From assembly GCA_904063045.1 (NCBI GenBank), contig CAJFCJ010000008.1, positions 1,240,001-1,304,000 on the forward strand: a stretch of DNA of 64,000 nt. The letters run 5' to 3'. Shown here in pieces: positions 24,143 to 36,131 of this stretch (the stretch's first letter is position 1; every line of letters begins with the position of its first letter). A model generated the notes under the pieces. That model saw nothing but the letters and a program-made list of their open reading frames with translations. It had not been told where the DNA came from and searched no databases. The translations under genes were made by a program, and so were the position numbers. This DNA is from Dimorphilus gyrociliatus (taxonomy: Eukaryota > Annelida > Polychaeta > Dinophilidae).

Positions 24143-27100
24143 TTATCCCCTGGGAAATATTGTCCCCAGTGAGATAACAATTGTTGCTAAATAAGTAAAA
24201 AAAAATACTCTATCTAAAACAAGAGCAACAAGTTTCCACTCTTTTACGGCTTTGATTTGAGCTTCTTTGTCATTTACTTTGTTCATATAGGACTTTAAAA
24301 TTCGTTTAATTTCTCTTACATCACTCTCAATGGACGAAGCTTGGGATGAGATTTGCGGATTTATTCTAGGAGTTGAGTTTCCTTTTAATGGTTCAATGTC
24401 ATTTGCTTCCATTGGAGGTGGTTGAAATTTGTTATATTTCAATTCAGGACATCTTATTCTCTTTCTTTCAGATTTTTTACCCGTTTCAACATTTATTACA
24501 TAATCAGTAGTTTTCGGTGAATCATCATTTTGAGCCAATTCATTCTTCATACATAATAACCTCCCAACATAATCAACTATGAACTGTGAAAGAAAAACAA
24601 AGATAGAAGGATTAAAAATTATTTTGCTAGATAATCAAGCTTAATGAAAAAGAAACAGGCTATAAAGCACTTTTAAGGCGTTTCGATCATATACATCTTA
24701 CAGGTACGGTTAGCATGTGTAACAGCCTAGAAGATTAAGATAAAAATAAAAGGAAATACATTTCGATTTTCTCCTTTGTCTTTTTTTTCATTAATGCGAT
24801 AGATATCTGTTTGAACTTCAATATCCTGAATGCAAATCTCAAAGAAAGAGGACAACTCTATAATGTTATTTATAACATTATACTAAGGGAACAGAGAGAT
24901 TTTCTTTTCATTCTTTGAATTTACTTACTTTTTTCAACCACTTTGGCACACGAGATTTCTTATCTCCACGAAAGTATAAATTAATTACAATTACTGACAG
25001 GAACGTTGATAAAGTAATGAGGACCATGTTTAGACAGAAATAGGCACCTGTATTGTTTAAATTTAATAGCATTATATATTTATATATTATAAGTCTTGAA
25101 GACGAATTTGTGGTTAAATTACTTCACTAACAACAGCCATTTAGATAAAAAACATGTTATGAAAGGGAATGTTGAAAGTTATTGATAAACAAACCTATTA
25201 AAGGAACAGATTTTGCAGCAGGAGGAGTTGAATCGGCAAGAAGTAAAAGTAATAGAAAGAACGCAACGAAAATATTCATTCCTGTGAAAAAACATCAAAC
25301 TTTTCGTTATTTATTACTGCAAATAAACCTATTTTCGGTATGGATTTAGAGGCTGGTGGCGTATTATTAGCCAATAGCAGTAGTAAGAAAAAGAATGCAA
25401 CAAAGATGTTCATTCCTAGAATATATTCAATAGCTAAGTATATTTAATGAAAATGTAATTTATATTAAACATTTTTTTCGCGAGAGAATTGTATTGAAAT
25501 TAGACCATAGATGGCGTAGCTGTTCCATCAATCAATTCCTACTTAAAGTCAATTCCCTAGTTTAAGTGGACTTTCAAAGAAATAAACGTTTACAAATAAA
25601 TTGTGTTAACAACTCTACAGTTATGCATATATCAATAATGGTATGTTCTATAAGTATTCACATAAGATGTAGTATAGGCTTGTCAAGGACAAAAAAAACT
25701 GGGTGGCAGAAGGGGAGGGGGAGAGAATCTAAATTTCCTTCCTCTTATAATAATAAAGAGGGAAGGGAAGGGGGAAGGAGTGAGAAATTTGATGTCCCTT
25801 TTCCATTTAAAGCAGAAAAAGAGGGAAAATGCTAAAAAAAATTCGTTGCATAGTGACAAAATAGAATAAACTACATTATTTTTTGTTGGCAACAATGTCA
25901 ACGCTGACAAGGCACAGGAACGAATCGAATTTTTTTTCTCCTTTCTAATTATTATGTAAATTAAGGAATGTAGAAGGAGCAAGAAGGCGAGTCAAGCAAT
26001 CAGTAATTAGCGCAGAAATAGGACACAATCAGGAAAGAATTTTCTGTATCGGTAATTTTCCACATTCTGCGTACACAGTACACTTTATAAGAGAGTTAGC
26101 GATATAAAATGGATGGTAATGTTTAGAAGAAACATCTATTTATACATTGAATATACTAGTCTCCATATATACCAAATTTGCATAAACGATAGTCACGAGC
26201 GAATAATCCGGCAAACCGAAGCAAACCAACAAAAATAGGCATAAATAAATTTTTGATTTAATAGAAACGTCGTGTGGTTTGTTCGATTGCCTCTGAACTA
26301 TTGCTTCTACATCTTTCGTAAGATAACTGACACCTATAAGCCCTTCCAATATGCCATTAAGGCCTAGTTAGATAGATAGTGGATTTTTGGTTTAAATCAC
26401 GTTTTTTTCCTATTAAATAATATGTTCAGAAAATAACGCCCTTTCAAGATATATGATAGATAAGACAATACAAAAACACAAGAGGAAACATGGCTTTCCG
26501 GATAAATCCTTGATCTTTTAATAATCAACCTTGATGGAACGCTACCCAATCTAAAAGATTCATTTTTCAATATAAAACCCTCTCGTAATATTCTCACCTA
26601 GAATCATTTTCGCGGGAGATTCTGGAGGCAGCCAGAAAATAACGAGAGTTAAAGAGGATAAAAGGACGCAAGGCAAAATTAGTATATAATTGTAGAAGGC
26701 CGATTTCCTCTTCACTCTGATATAAAACGTTAAATCTGGATACGGTTCTTCACAGCAGGGATATTTTTTGGTGTGTTTACGAGCAGGAAATCCTAATAGT
26801 TTCCATTCATTAGACTCAACATAGTCATTCGTGTCTATACTGTCTTTGTTATCGTAAAAATCTAAATCTAACTTCCAACCATCGTATGTCCAACTGCCAA
26901 ATTTTAAACTACAATTTTGTATATCAAAAGGAAAATGAGTTATGTCAATTGGACAAGTCGACTTAAAAATTGATCTTGGGATCCATAGGACAGATCCAGT
27001 ATATTGAATAACAGCTAAAGCATCTCTATGCTCTTTTAATCGCGTATCAGCACTATATTGGGAGTAGAGTTATAAATTTTTCGAAGAATATAACGAAAAA

Positions 27101-28166
27101 TTGATGCGCCTTACTAATTATATAAAACTATATCAGGAGTCCATATCTCGTCAATAGGTATACGGACTTGCTCAACATTCTCGAATTTTGTTGGATCCCA
27201 TTTCAGGAAGGCATCTGTCCATGTCTGAAAAGTTGTTGATAATGGATATATACCAAGTCATTAATATAAGTCCTCTAATTCCTTTTTCTTGATTTTATAA
27301 AAGCATATTAAAATGGATTTATATGCCCTCAATTGGAAATAGAAAGAAATGAATTAAAAACTGCTGTGGATAAAAGATAGAATAACTGCACATATAACTA
27401 TTATATAGTGCTAATCATAATCTTTATCGTTCATCTCATGATTAATATAAAATTCAGATTTCGTTTTCTCCTCTATTTTCTTGAGCTCTTTTTTCTCTTT
27501 CTCTTTTGCAACCTTCGCTAAGTAATTAGTTGAAAAAAAATACCAAACTTTTCTAGTTAGCGTTATACCATAGTAAACATACTTGAAAACCATATATTCT
27601 ACTTGTTTTATAGAAGTTACCGTTAGTTTGCAATATACTTACATATCTACTCCACACATTTGTCGTCAGCACTTGGTTCTTTTCATCCAAATCTAGAATT
27701 TGAATGAGGGCTAAGCCATAGGAGACTTTAACTGTTTCTGACGTATTTACAACGGGTCTGCCTAGTTTTCCCGTTTTTTCATAGTTACTCAATAGCCACT
27801 TTATTAATTCTTTCTCTTTTGATAGAGAAAAGTTGGAACCTGAAAGGAATATTTGGTACTTGAAAGATATTCTGACATTTCGAATAATTAATTATTTGTT
27901 GTTCCTTTGAAATATATAATTAATAAAAGCATAAAAAAATATAAGGTGCATTTATAGCATGACGTTCAATGTTAATCTACTTACTCCAGAAAGGTTCAAA
28001 AAAATAAAGTAAAAAAAAAACGCATATGATTAATTCCTCGGGCTATACTTGTCAAAACTAAGTAGAAACTCTATATCTTCTCAAAACTCTAATCTTTTAT
28101 AAACAAAGAATAAGACAAACCTTTTATACATATGAGAAAAAGGAGTAGAAAATTTAAAAACGCCAT
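24143..28166 (-). CDS. nicotinic acetylcholine receptor alpha-type subunit with a duplicated M2 exon, predicted anion-selective
   Basis: Paralogue of the convergent + strand gene. Exons in transcript order are 28166-28121, 27839-27643, 27224-27115, 27052-26598, one of 25415-25329 or 25281-25195, 25047-24929, and 24583-24143. With a single M2 exon this gives 1455 nt and 484 aa. Intron phases (1,0,2,1,1,0) and the lengths of four internal exons (110, 455, 87, 119) equal those of the paralogue. The start MAFLNFLLLFLICIK is a signal peptide. The Cys-loop is C151 to C165. Vicinal C217-C218 in KYPCCEEPY makes it alpha-type. P264-A265-K266 precedes M2 and predicts anion selectivity. The M3-M4 loop is short and M4 lies near the C-terminus. 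There are two alternative M2 exons, so at least two isoforms are expected. Confidence 0.92.
24859..24882. repeat. 11-bp perfect palindromic hairpin in the last intron of the - strand nAChR
   Basis: TATAATGTTAT and its exact reverse complement are separated by TT. The feature could form a small hairpin, with no known role. Confidence 0.7.
25195..25281 (-). CDS. alternative M2 exon 'b' of the - strand nAChR
   Basis: An 87-nt exon with a strong TTTTTTCACAG acceptor and a G|GTTTGT donor. It encodes GMNIFVAFF, then LLLLLLA, then DSTPPAAKSVPLI. Position 13' is Leu and 20' is Asp (acidic outer ring), and the linker keeps the usual Pro-Leu-Ile. It is closer than copy 'a' to the single M2 exon of the paralogue. 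Only 47 nt (25282-25328) separate it from copy 'a', shorter than any other intron I could place in this window. Confidence 0.88.
25329..25415 (-). CDS. alternative M2 exon 'a' of the - strand nAChR
   Basis: An 87-nt exon flanked by TTCTAG and G|GTTTAT, with the same phases as its twin. It encodes GMNIFVAFF, then FLLLLLA, then NNTPPASKSIPKI. In standard M2 numbering 13' is Phe and 20' is Asn, so the outer ring is uncharged. The M2-M3 linker carries Lys in place of the usual Leu of the Pro-Leu-Ile motif. It is the copy nearer the upstream exon (1182-nt intron). Confidence 0.85.
25508..25517 (+). promoter_or_regulatory. CTCF-like core motif next to the alternative M2 exons
   Basis: TAGATGGCGT (one mismatch in the last base) lies 92 nt upstream, in transcript direction, of alternative exon 'a'. 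Confidence 0.3.
25700..25830 (-). promoter_or_regulatory. pyrimidine-rich tract upstream of the alternative M2 exons
   Basis: On the transcribed strand this is a run of C/T clusters, including CCTTCCCCCTTCCCTTCCC and a potential stem between TTCCCTCTT and AAGAGGAA. It sits 285-415 nt before exon 'a', where pyrimidine-tract binding regulators of mutually exclusive exons often act. A regulatory role is inference from position and composition. Confidence 0.25.
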
Positions 28167-29219
28167 GATTCGCTTATATATATACTGTATATATACATAT
28201 ATATATATGTACTAATATATATATATATATATAGGGAGAAAGAGAGAGATAAGTTTCCATTCTATACGGTTTGCTTTCTAATACAGTCCACATGTCAGAA
28301 AACATAGCTTTGCCAAGATGCAAACTTTAGCTATTTGTTTTATCATTGGCTATAAACAGAACCACACTTTTTAAAACAGTGTTTAATAATTTGTTAGTAG
28401 TCTCATTCATTGACAAATCGGTCTCAAAAAAAACTCTCAAACTTTTTCATCCGACTTAACTTCTTTTCTTTTGTCGAAAAAGATATCTTAACTACCATCT
28501 TTAGTCATCAATCTCTCTTTCTCTCTTCCTAGTCTCTCTCACTCTCTCTCTTCTTCATTTTCTCCTTATCTTCATCATTTACTTGCTAAATAATACTAGC
28601 TTCGTTTTATTTTAAAACTTTTTATTATTTCTTTTGCTTTTTAATCCTATTTGCTCTTTCATTTGAGCAACTAAAATTTCATCTATCTTAATTAATTTCA
28701 AAGAAAAATATTGGAAAAATATTTCAATTATTAATAAATTAATTATGACTCTTACTAATTGAGAGTTTTAATTGAAAAAGTATAATCTAAAATTACCATC
28801 GTGAGAAGAACCATTAAGTTATTTATAGTACGGTGCTATCATGTTATTTCAACAGTACGGAAACCTTAGGCTGACATACGAAAAAATTGCTTCCACCAGG
28901 ATGCATTCGTTAGCAAATATGCACTAATGATGGTTTTATTACGGATTAAAACAAAAGATACCAGCCCATTTTTTACGCCATAACGATTATACAACAAAAG
29001 AGTAAAAAGAGTAAAATAAATAATGTGAACTGAAGCATTTTGTAGGGGTTACTATTGCTTCCTCCAAGCGTGAAATGGCTTACATAGCGATAATTATATA
29101 TATATCATAGATTTATGAAAAGATATCTATAAGGTTTTTTTAATTTTCTGTTAAATTAAACTACAAAAGCAGATATTTTGCCAATAGAAGCCTATTTATA
29201 TATATATAAATGATTATAT

Positions 29220-29259
<40 letters not shown>

Positions 29260-31710
29260 TTATATATAGTACCTGGATATATATTCAAGGTGTAATAATA
29301 GATAAAAAACTAAACATTGCAGCGAGAGATTTAAGCTAAAAATAGATCGTATAACACGATGCACTTTTGTTATTCTACCGGCCCAAAATCCTTAAACTGA
29401 CACATAAAAAAGATTAGTACTGTCCGTATAGAAATTGGTATTGAATTGGAAATGTATTATGCGTTCCATTGCTATCCTAACTCTTTGTAAAAAGCTCGTA
29501 ATAAAGTAGTCATTAATTTCGTATAAATAATTAGAATATTTTATAATGAATCCTCGCATTACCAAAAGTTAGAAGTTATTTTTTGGTATTAGTTTTCAAG
29601 GGCCATCTATAGATTAAAGAAAGAGCTGATTTAAGTATTAGACCTTACTTTTAATTAATTCATTCATGTTCTCTTTGTTAACTTTGCTATCATTATATTT
29701 TATATATGAATTTTAAAGATGACAATGTTTTATTAAACACTTTTTTCTTCGCTAATTACATTTCTATTGTGCGCTAAGGGGCTTGATTAAGAAGATTAAT
29801 AAATATTTAATTTCATACTGATTCCTAAAAGATTTAAACCTGTACTCTATGGAAGTTGAGAAGAACGCTTTCTAGACTATACACACCTGCTATCTCACTT
29901 TTTTTTATATTTTTGCTGAAGACGTTATATTTTCCTGGCTCGGAAATGCGGAAGGCTAGAAAACTATCCTACTGCATATCGAGTTCCGATGAAACGCAGT
30001 CCAATGAAAATTGCTTATGACTTCATAGAATAAAAAATTGCTTGGCTAATAGAAGATTTTCGGATGTTATTAACGATATCTGATGCTGACGAATAAGTGA
30101 CAAGAGAAGACACTGGGATCCAGTTGGGGAAAGCTTAAAAAAATAAAATCCCAGGAATAGTATATAGTAGAGTGCGCAGCTGTCAATTTTACAGATGAAT
30201 ATCTGCAAATCAATGCCAATCAGTGTATAGTCTCTGATCCTAATAAAAACAGATCAATTCGAGTTAACCCTGAAGAGAAAATAACGACTAATAAGCTATA
30301 TTAGAATTTTAAAGCGCAACAACTATAAAATTACAATTTCAATCAATCATTTCTCATCATTCCATTAGTCTTTCGTTAAATTATATCTTGGTAAAAAAAT
30401 TACATTTATATCTTAGAATAGTACTGTCATATTCAGTTATCTACAATCAATATCAAGCAGACAACCCATTGACTCCTATTTTTGCTACTTTGCATTAGGT
30501 ACAATACTTCATAGGAGTATGGTGTTGAGGTTGCGATGAATGGTACCTTAGAGGTTACAAGAGGTCAATATTTTATTATTTAATTTTTATCCTTGTTTCC
30601 TTTGACGTTATTTTATTGGGGGAAAAAAATAAGCTATTACTTTAACTAATGAATATATAAGTTGAAAATTTGCTACATTTAACAGTCACCGAAACCCTGC
30701 ATGACGTCACTCTTATTATACACCTGTTACAGTTTCCTTTTTATAGGTGGGTTATTAAGAGCAAATGCTTTAATCAGTGGCATTTTTAATAAAAGCGTTT
30801 TACAGACAAAAGTCCTTCAACTGCACTACGCTGTGACATTGGTATTTCTGATACACCTGCGTTTCGTTCGACAGTTTAATAAATCGAGTTCACATAGTGC
30901 TTTTCATATAAACGATTAATCTTTGCTATATTATCAAGAATAAATAGTGTAAACATTGTGTTAGAACATCCCATTGAATAGATAAATAAAAAAAAAGCAT
31001 ATATTAAAAATCAATTCGTTTACGATTGTTGCTTTTATCCAATTTTCAATATTACTTCCATTAAATCTGTTTTATAGTATAAATAAAAACTACATCGAAA
31101 ACAGACAAACTCTGCTTTTTTAATGAAATTTCATTACGAAATAAAAAAACTAGTCCAAGATATCTATCAAAACCCTAAATACAACTGCTTGACTTATTTT
31201 ACTTAATTTACGTATAAATCATTTGTCAGGAATTTGTTAGAATTTTGACAAAGCGTAACCGGTATTTGGTGGGGCCGATGATTTCCAGAGCGAGTGAGGG
31301 AGAAAGAAGAGAGAAAAAGATAAATAAAGAGAGGCATATATAAAAATTTTTAGTTATACGTTGATTTACTTTTCCTATTTGGTATAAAATAAGCTTCTCT
31401 TGTACTTCCTTACAAATTGACATCCTGGTTGCATCCGTACTTTATTCTAATTTAAAAACATTATCTTTGAATGATTTAGTCATTTTGCGTTAAAGGGTAC
31501 AAAATAGATAATTCCAATAGGGATAGAAGTTTTTATGCAATTCTGATAGGAGAACACTGATAAACTCAATTGGGTGATGTTCTCTTGACAAATTGCCTTG
31601 ATGAGATGTCTGTCAGACATATTAGTGCCTCCTATAAATAAATTGTGTCTATATATAATGGCTTGTAAAATTAATCTATTTTCGTAAAATTATGATTATT
31701 AGCATGCCTC

Positions 31711-31746
31711 AGGCGTACGATAAAAAGACATCAATATCTTACGCCT
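31711..31746. repeat. 12-bp imperfect inverted repeat
   Basis: AGGCGTACGATA and TATCTTACGCCT pair at 11 of 12 positions across a 12-nt loop. A partial second TTACGCC copy follows. It is GC-richer than its surroundings. The role is unknown. Confidence 0.6.
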
Positions 31747-32833
31747 TACGCCCTAAGTCGGACATTTTACTTGACTGATATCTATCCGTTCGATCTAAGC
31801 TATTTCTAAACAATCAATCAAAGGAACCTCGGTAGAAGTAAGTGGTTTAAGAAAAGCTTTCTTACACAAGAGATGAACTGAGGAAATAATAAGGCTTTTA
31901 TATTTGAATCTTTACTTTTTTTTCAATTTATTTATTAAAGTTTTATAAATTCCTATTGCAAACAAGTAATTCATAATTTATGGAGAAAATTTGATCTTTT
32001 TTACAAAGAATATTAAGAAAAATTTCTTTTCATCAGTACTTAATGAATAAATTTATATTGTAAGAGCTCATCAACAACATTCAAACATTCATACCTATCT
32101 ACAGATTCTTTAGCCTCACAAAAAAGAAAAAAAAATCAGTTACGAAGATAATTAGCTGAGGTTATTAAGGAACAAATAATTCATCTTCACTTTATTTCCT
32201 CTATTAAGATATCTTTAAATATTTCACAAACAGAATCAATAGATCGAGAACTGTGGTGTCGGTTTTTGTCATTTTGATCGACAGCGATTTAAATCATTAA
32301 AGGATGACAGACAGAAATCTGATGAAGAAAACTTGGGTGTGAGCTCCTCCAAGAAGTCATTAAATTCCTCATGGTGATTGGTCAAAAAGGCTACAGGCTA
32401 TTCAATTCAATTCAATTCAAAGCGTTTATTGAATTAATAGTAATCGATGGGAAGATATCCTAATAGACTAATCTATTGCACCAATTTAAATTAACCAATG
32501 GCAAAATCATGATAATTATTACTTTTAATGATTAAATGACTACTTTATAAGTGACTACAAATTATGGTAAATAAAATATAAGATATATTCAACAGTTGTT
32601 TTCACACATGAGGACTTTTTGAACCGTTAGAATTTAGCTACCCAAAAACTAATAAAACCTTAATCAATATAAATGTATCTTTTAAAGGAGAAATCAGCTG
32701 ATAAGTTGAGTAAACCTCTAGAGTTTGGTATAAAATTAGTGCGGTAATGCAAATGATATAAAACATGCAAAAGACAAACATCTGCAGGGAGTTGAAGTTT
32801 CAATGATAAACGTAAAAAACTTCTTGTTTTTAC

Positions 32834-32963
32834 CTTCTTTCCTTGTATTTTTTTTGTTTAGACTATTTTTTCCGTAAGTCCTGTCTTCGAAACACCTAGT
32901 TATATCTATTAAAGCAGTTAAAGAGCAGAACGTTGCCAAAAAGTATAGCCTTATCCGCGGCAT
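32834..32963 (-). CDS. candidate first coding exon of a secreted protein, unrecognised
   Basis: From ATG at 32963 the frame reads MPRIRLYFLATFCSLTALI, a plausible signal peptide. It continues through RCFEDRTYGKNSLNKK and ends at a possible donor, G|GTAAAA (phase 1, 43 codons). The Gly-Lys and Lys-Lys steps resemble the amidation and dibasic cleavage sites of neuropeptide precursors, but no family is recognised. The 100 bp upstream are unusually GC-rich, with a CRE-like TACGTCAC and a CTCF-like core, as a promoter might be. Against it, an earlier out-of-frame ATG lies 13 bp upstream, and no second exon was found. Confidence 0.25.
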
Positions 32964-32999
32964 GTCTTCTTTTCATCTTTTTCTCTGCTAGTCAATAGA

Positions 33000-33050
33000 C
33001 GCCTGACTACGTCACGTTTGACGCCCTCTGTCGACGCTTTAGGCGGGGAA
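33000..33050 (-). promoter_or_regulatory. GC-rich patch with CRE-like and CTCF-like motifs
   Basis: This patch stands out in an AT-rich region. It carries CTACGTCACG (CRE-like) and CAGAGGGCGT on the minus strand at 33021-33030. It lies directly upstream of the candidate secreted exon at 32963. Confidence 0.3.
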
Positions 33051-36000
33051 ATCTATGGTATAATAGACGCTAAAAATTTTTTTGAACTATGGTATGAGTA
33101 GGTGAAATATTTAGTAGTAAGTGTTCAAAACCGATAAAAATCGAAACTTATAGCGGAAAATTATGAATCGATGGTAGGAAATAAGGTTTGAAAAATCAAT
33201 GTCAATAAATTTCTCCTTTTCATACACGTCGAACGGTAAAGGGAATTTGCAACATTTTCAGCATGAATGATTTTTAGACCGCTGAAGCATAATAGCAAAC
33301 GGTCCAATAATCACGTTCCAACTAATAAGGCTGCCAAACTATACATATTTATAATAATAATATATATAAATATCTATATGTACCTAAAAATAAATACATT
33401 TATTTGTATATATACAGCATATCTCTAGATATCAGAGATTCAGAAAATCTCTGTATATATATTCATACTAATATATACATTATGTATATGTCGCATACAA
33501 ATATATACTAATAGATTATATATACTGTACGTATATATATAATATTTATAAATAGTTGTACATGTATAATATACAAAGTTTCGTAATTATAGACACATTT
33601 ATACTGTATATATGTAAATGTTTCTTTTTCAATACATATGTTCATAAACATCAATATGAAAAGTATAGACTTTGTTTTAAAAGTAATTGTCTATGCGATT
33701 CTGAAAAGTTTATCTAATTAATAGCTTATTATTAATCAACAATAGTCATTCGAGATTCTATGTTGGTTTCTGATATAAAACCGTATATATACATATAAAT
33801 AGCGTATATATTGTATAAATACTGTATATATATATAATATAAATCTATCAGGAGGCAAACAGAACTGACGCCCTTCCTGTTTTTCTTCAGATCAACGTCT
33901 GGGTCGCTTTCGATTATTCTACGAATTGACAAAGATGTATCTGCCACTCTCTTCTTGCTTTCTCAGTTTTTTTTCTATTGAAAAAGAAATCAATGTTGGC
34001 TTTTGTTTCTTTCACAGGAAGTTGAAACACTTATAGAAAGTTTATTTAGAAGGTCGATCGAATTTATATTATCGATGTTTCTTTTTGTCTTTTTACTTTA
34101 ACTTCTCGTTTTAATAGAAAAGTCAACCGATTTATAGCTAAGCTCGTTTAAAATGTAATCAGCCATTAAATTTGAAAGTTTACTCAAAAAATAAAGAGAA
34201 AAATTTTGCTCTATAACGCTTTTCCTTCGCTCCTTATATTCTATTAAACCCTTTCAGATTGCAAATTCGAAGACAGTTACCTTCTCATTCTGGACTAGTC
34301 AAAAGCTTTTGTTTTCTATTCACGTAGGCTTTTATATATCACTTTGCACCAGGCCTGTCATCTTTCCAAGACTTTCCTGGCTCTTAAGCATTGCTGTCTG
34401 GACGTAATCAAACTATCTCTGACAGGAATTTCTTATATTAAGAAAAATGAGTTAAATTAAACGAATGTTACGCCAAAAAATTTTAAAGAAATGAATGTAA
34501 TATTCAAGAGATTTACTTGTAATAAATGATCTAATGCAAATATATCATCAAAATGGTATATATTACTAATATATATATATATACTGTATATATACATACA
34601 GTATGTATATTTATAAGTGTAGAATTTATATATGTTCATATACTGCTTAGAGTGTATATATTTACTTTATTTAGTTAAGATAATTAAATTACATAGAAAA
34701 ATATACCCTGAGGTATCTATTGGAAAATTTTTTAATTAATACGGTAAAAGAAGGTGATCTTTCTATGTATAAGTCATAAATATTAAAAGAATCTTCATTT
34801 CTCTTACCTAATATCAGTTATGAAAAAGAAAATTGAAATTACTTTTAATATAAGGTTCTTCTTATTTTGATAGAAAAAAAGCTAAGTGCATATAAAGGCT
34901 GAAAGTTCCCTAAGGCTGACTTTTACAGTTTTTCCATTATTTAATAAAATCTTAATGTTGCTTGTATATTTTAGCACTAAATTTACAAGGAAGTGTAGGT
35001 TTTTGTTGAAGGAAAAGTAGCTAAAAAGTAGCTATTGGTTAAGTAACAGTACAAACCTAGTGCTACTTACTTCAACTGTTTTCCATGCTTTTTTTTCTTT
35101 TTACCTGTTTTCTGACACGCAACGATATAGGAATAATATACTATGGGAGAGAAACTGCTTTTCAATTCCTTTATATACGAAGCAGACATATATATAAATA
35201 TATATATACAGCATATATGTTTAGAGTATAATATGAAATACGAGTTTGCTTTCTCAGATTCACCTCTATATATAAACCAATTCTTGTTGCCAAAAGAATT
35301 CGAACAAATGCATTATATAATAGGTTTACAAAAAATTCTAAATAGATGTATTGCCCATATGTCTTGTATATACTGTATAAATGCATCAAAAATATAAATA
35401 GCAAATGCCTTATATATAGAATATATATATATATATATATGTTTATTTATATTATAGACAGACTATATAAGATTAGTAGGCTGTGTAGTAAGTATAGTAA
35501 TTTTCTCTCACACAAAGTATACAATGATAATTATTAGTTTATTCGTTTTTCTTTTGCCTTAATAATTGATTAACATTTTGTTAGACAAAATTAATGAAAA
35601 ATGTGAATAAAAATACACATGTACACGTATATTTTAACAAACTTGATTCCTATACAATTTTCTATCCGCTTGTTGCAGACTGACCATTTCCGGATCTTAG
35701 GTCATAAATATAAGAGTGATTTATAAAGAATGATTCGTCTTATGAGTACCGCTGTTTTTAACCTGCTGACTTGGTGAAAGCTTTTCAATTTAGGCCTAGA
35801 ACATTGCTGCTAGATATTCAGAGGCGAAATGAAGGAGGCTGATTGGCAAAGTGCATTACTTACTAGCGCTATCGCAACTGTTAGATCTAATTTGTGGTTT
35901 TCGAGACGGATTTTTTCTTTCGTCTTTTCCTTTTTTTTGAACATACATACACTGATCATAACACCAACGTAAGATGTACTGTGAACTACTTTAACTTTAC

Positions 36001-36121
36001 AACGAAATATTAAAAAGTATTATCTTAATTATTATATTTATTATTCATTGCTCTATAATCTGTCTTTGATCCCCCTTGCATTCGTCCACGTACAAGTGGA
36101 AAGTTAAAACTATTAACACTA

Positions 36122-36131
36122 GCGCCATCTA
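36122..36131 (-). promoter_or_regulatory. CTCF-like core motif
   Basis: On the minus strand it reads TAGATGGCGC, an exact core match, in the gene-poor stretch between the nAChR pair and the chitinase gene. Confidence 0.35.

Noticed and set aside
25195-25415. Both M2 exons joined in series to give a five-transmembrane isoform
   Set aside because: The reading frame would survive, but the 47-nt gap is shorter than any other intron placed here, and a second M2 would break the conserved four-helix topology.
26140-26349. Minus-strand frame with a possible membrane segment inside intron 4 of the minus-strand nAChR
   Set aside because: I considered it as another alternative exon. The acceptor and donor options give 161 nt, wrong phase and no M2 similarity.
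30701-30919. Plus-strand frame of 72 codons starting inside a CRE-like TGACGTCA
   Set aside because: It is hydrophobic with no recognisable family, no good donor or acceptor, and its start codon is inside the motif itself.
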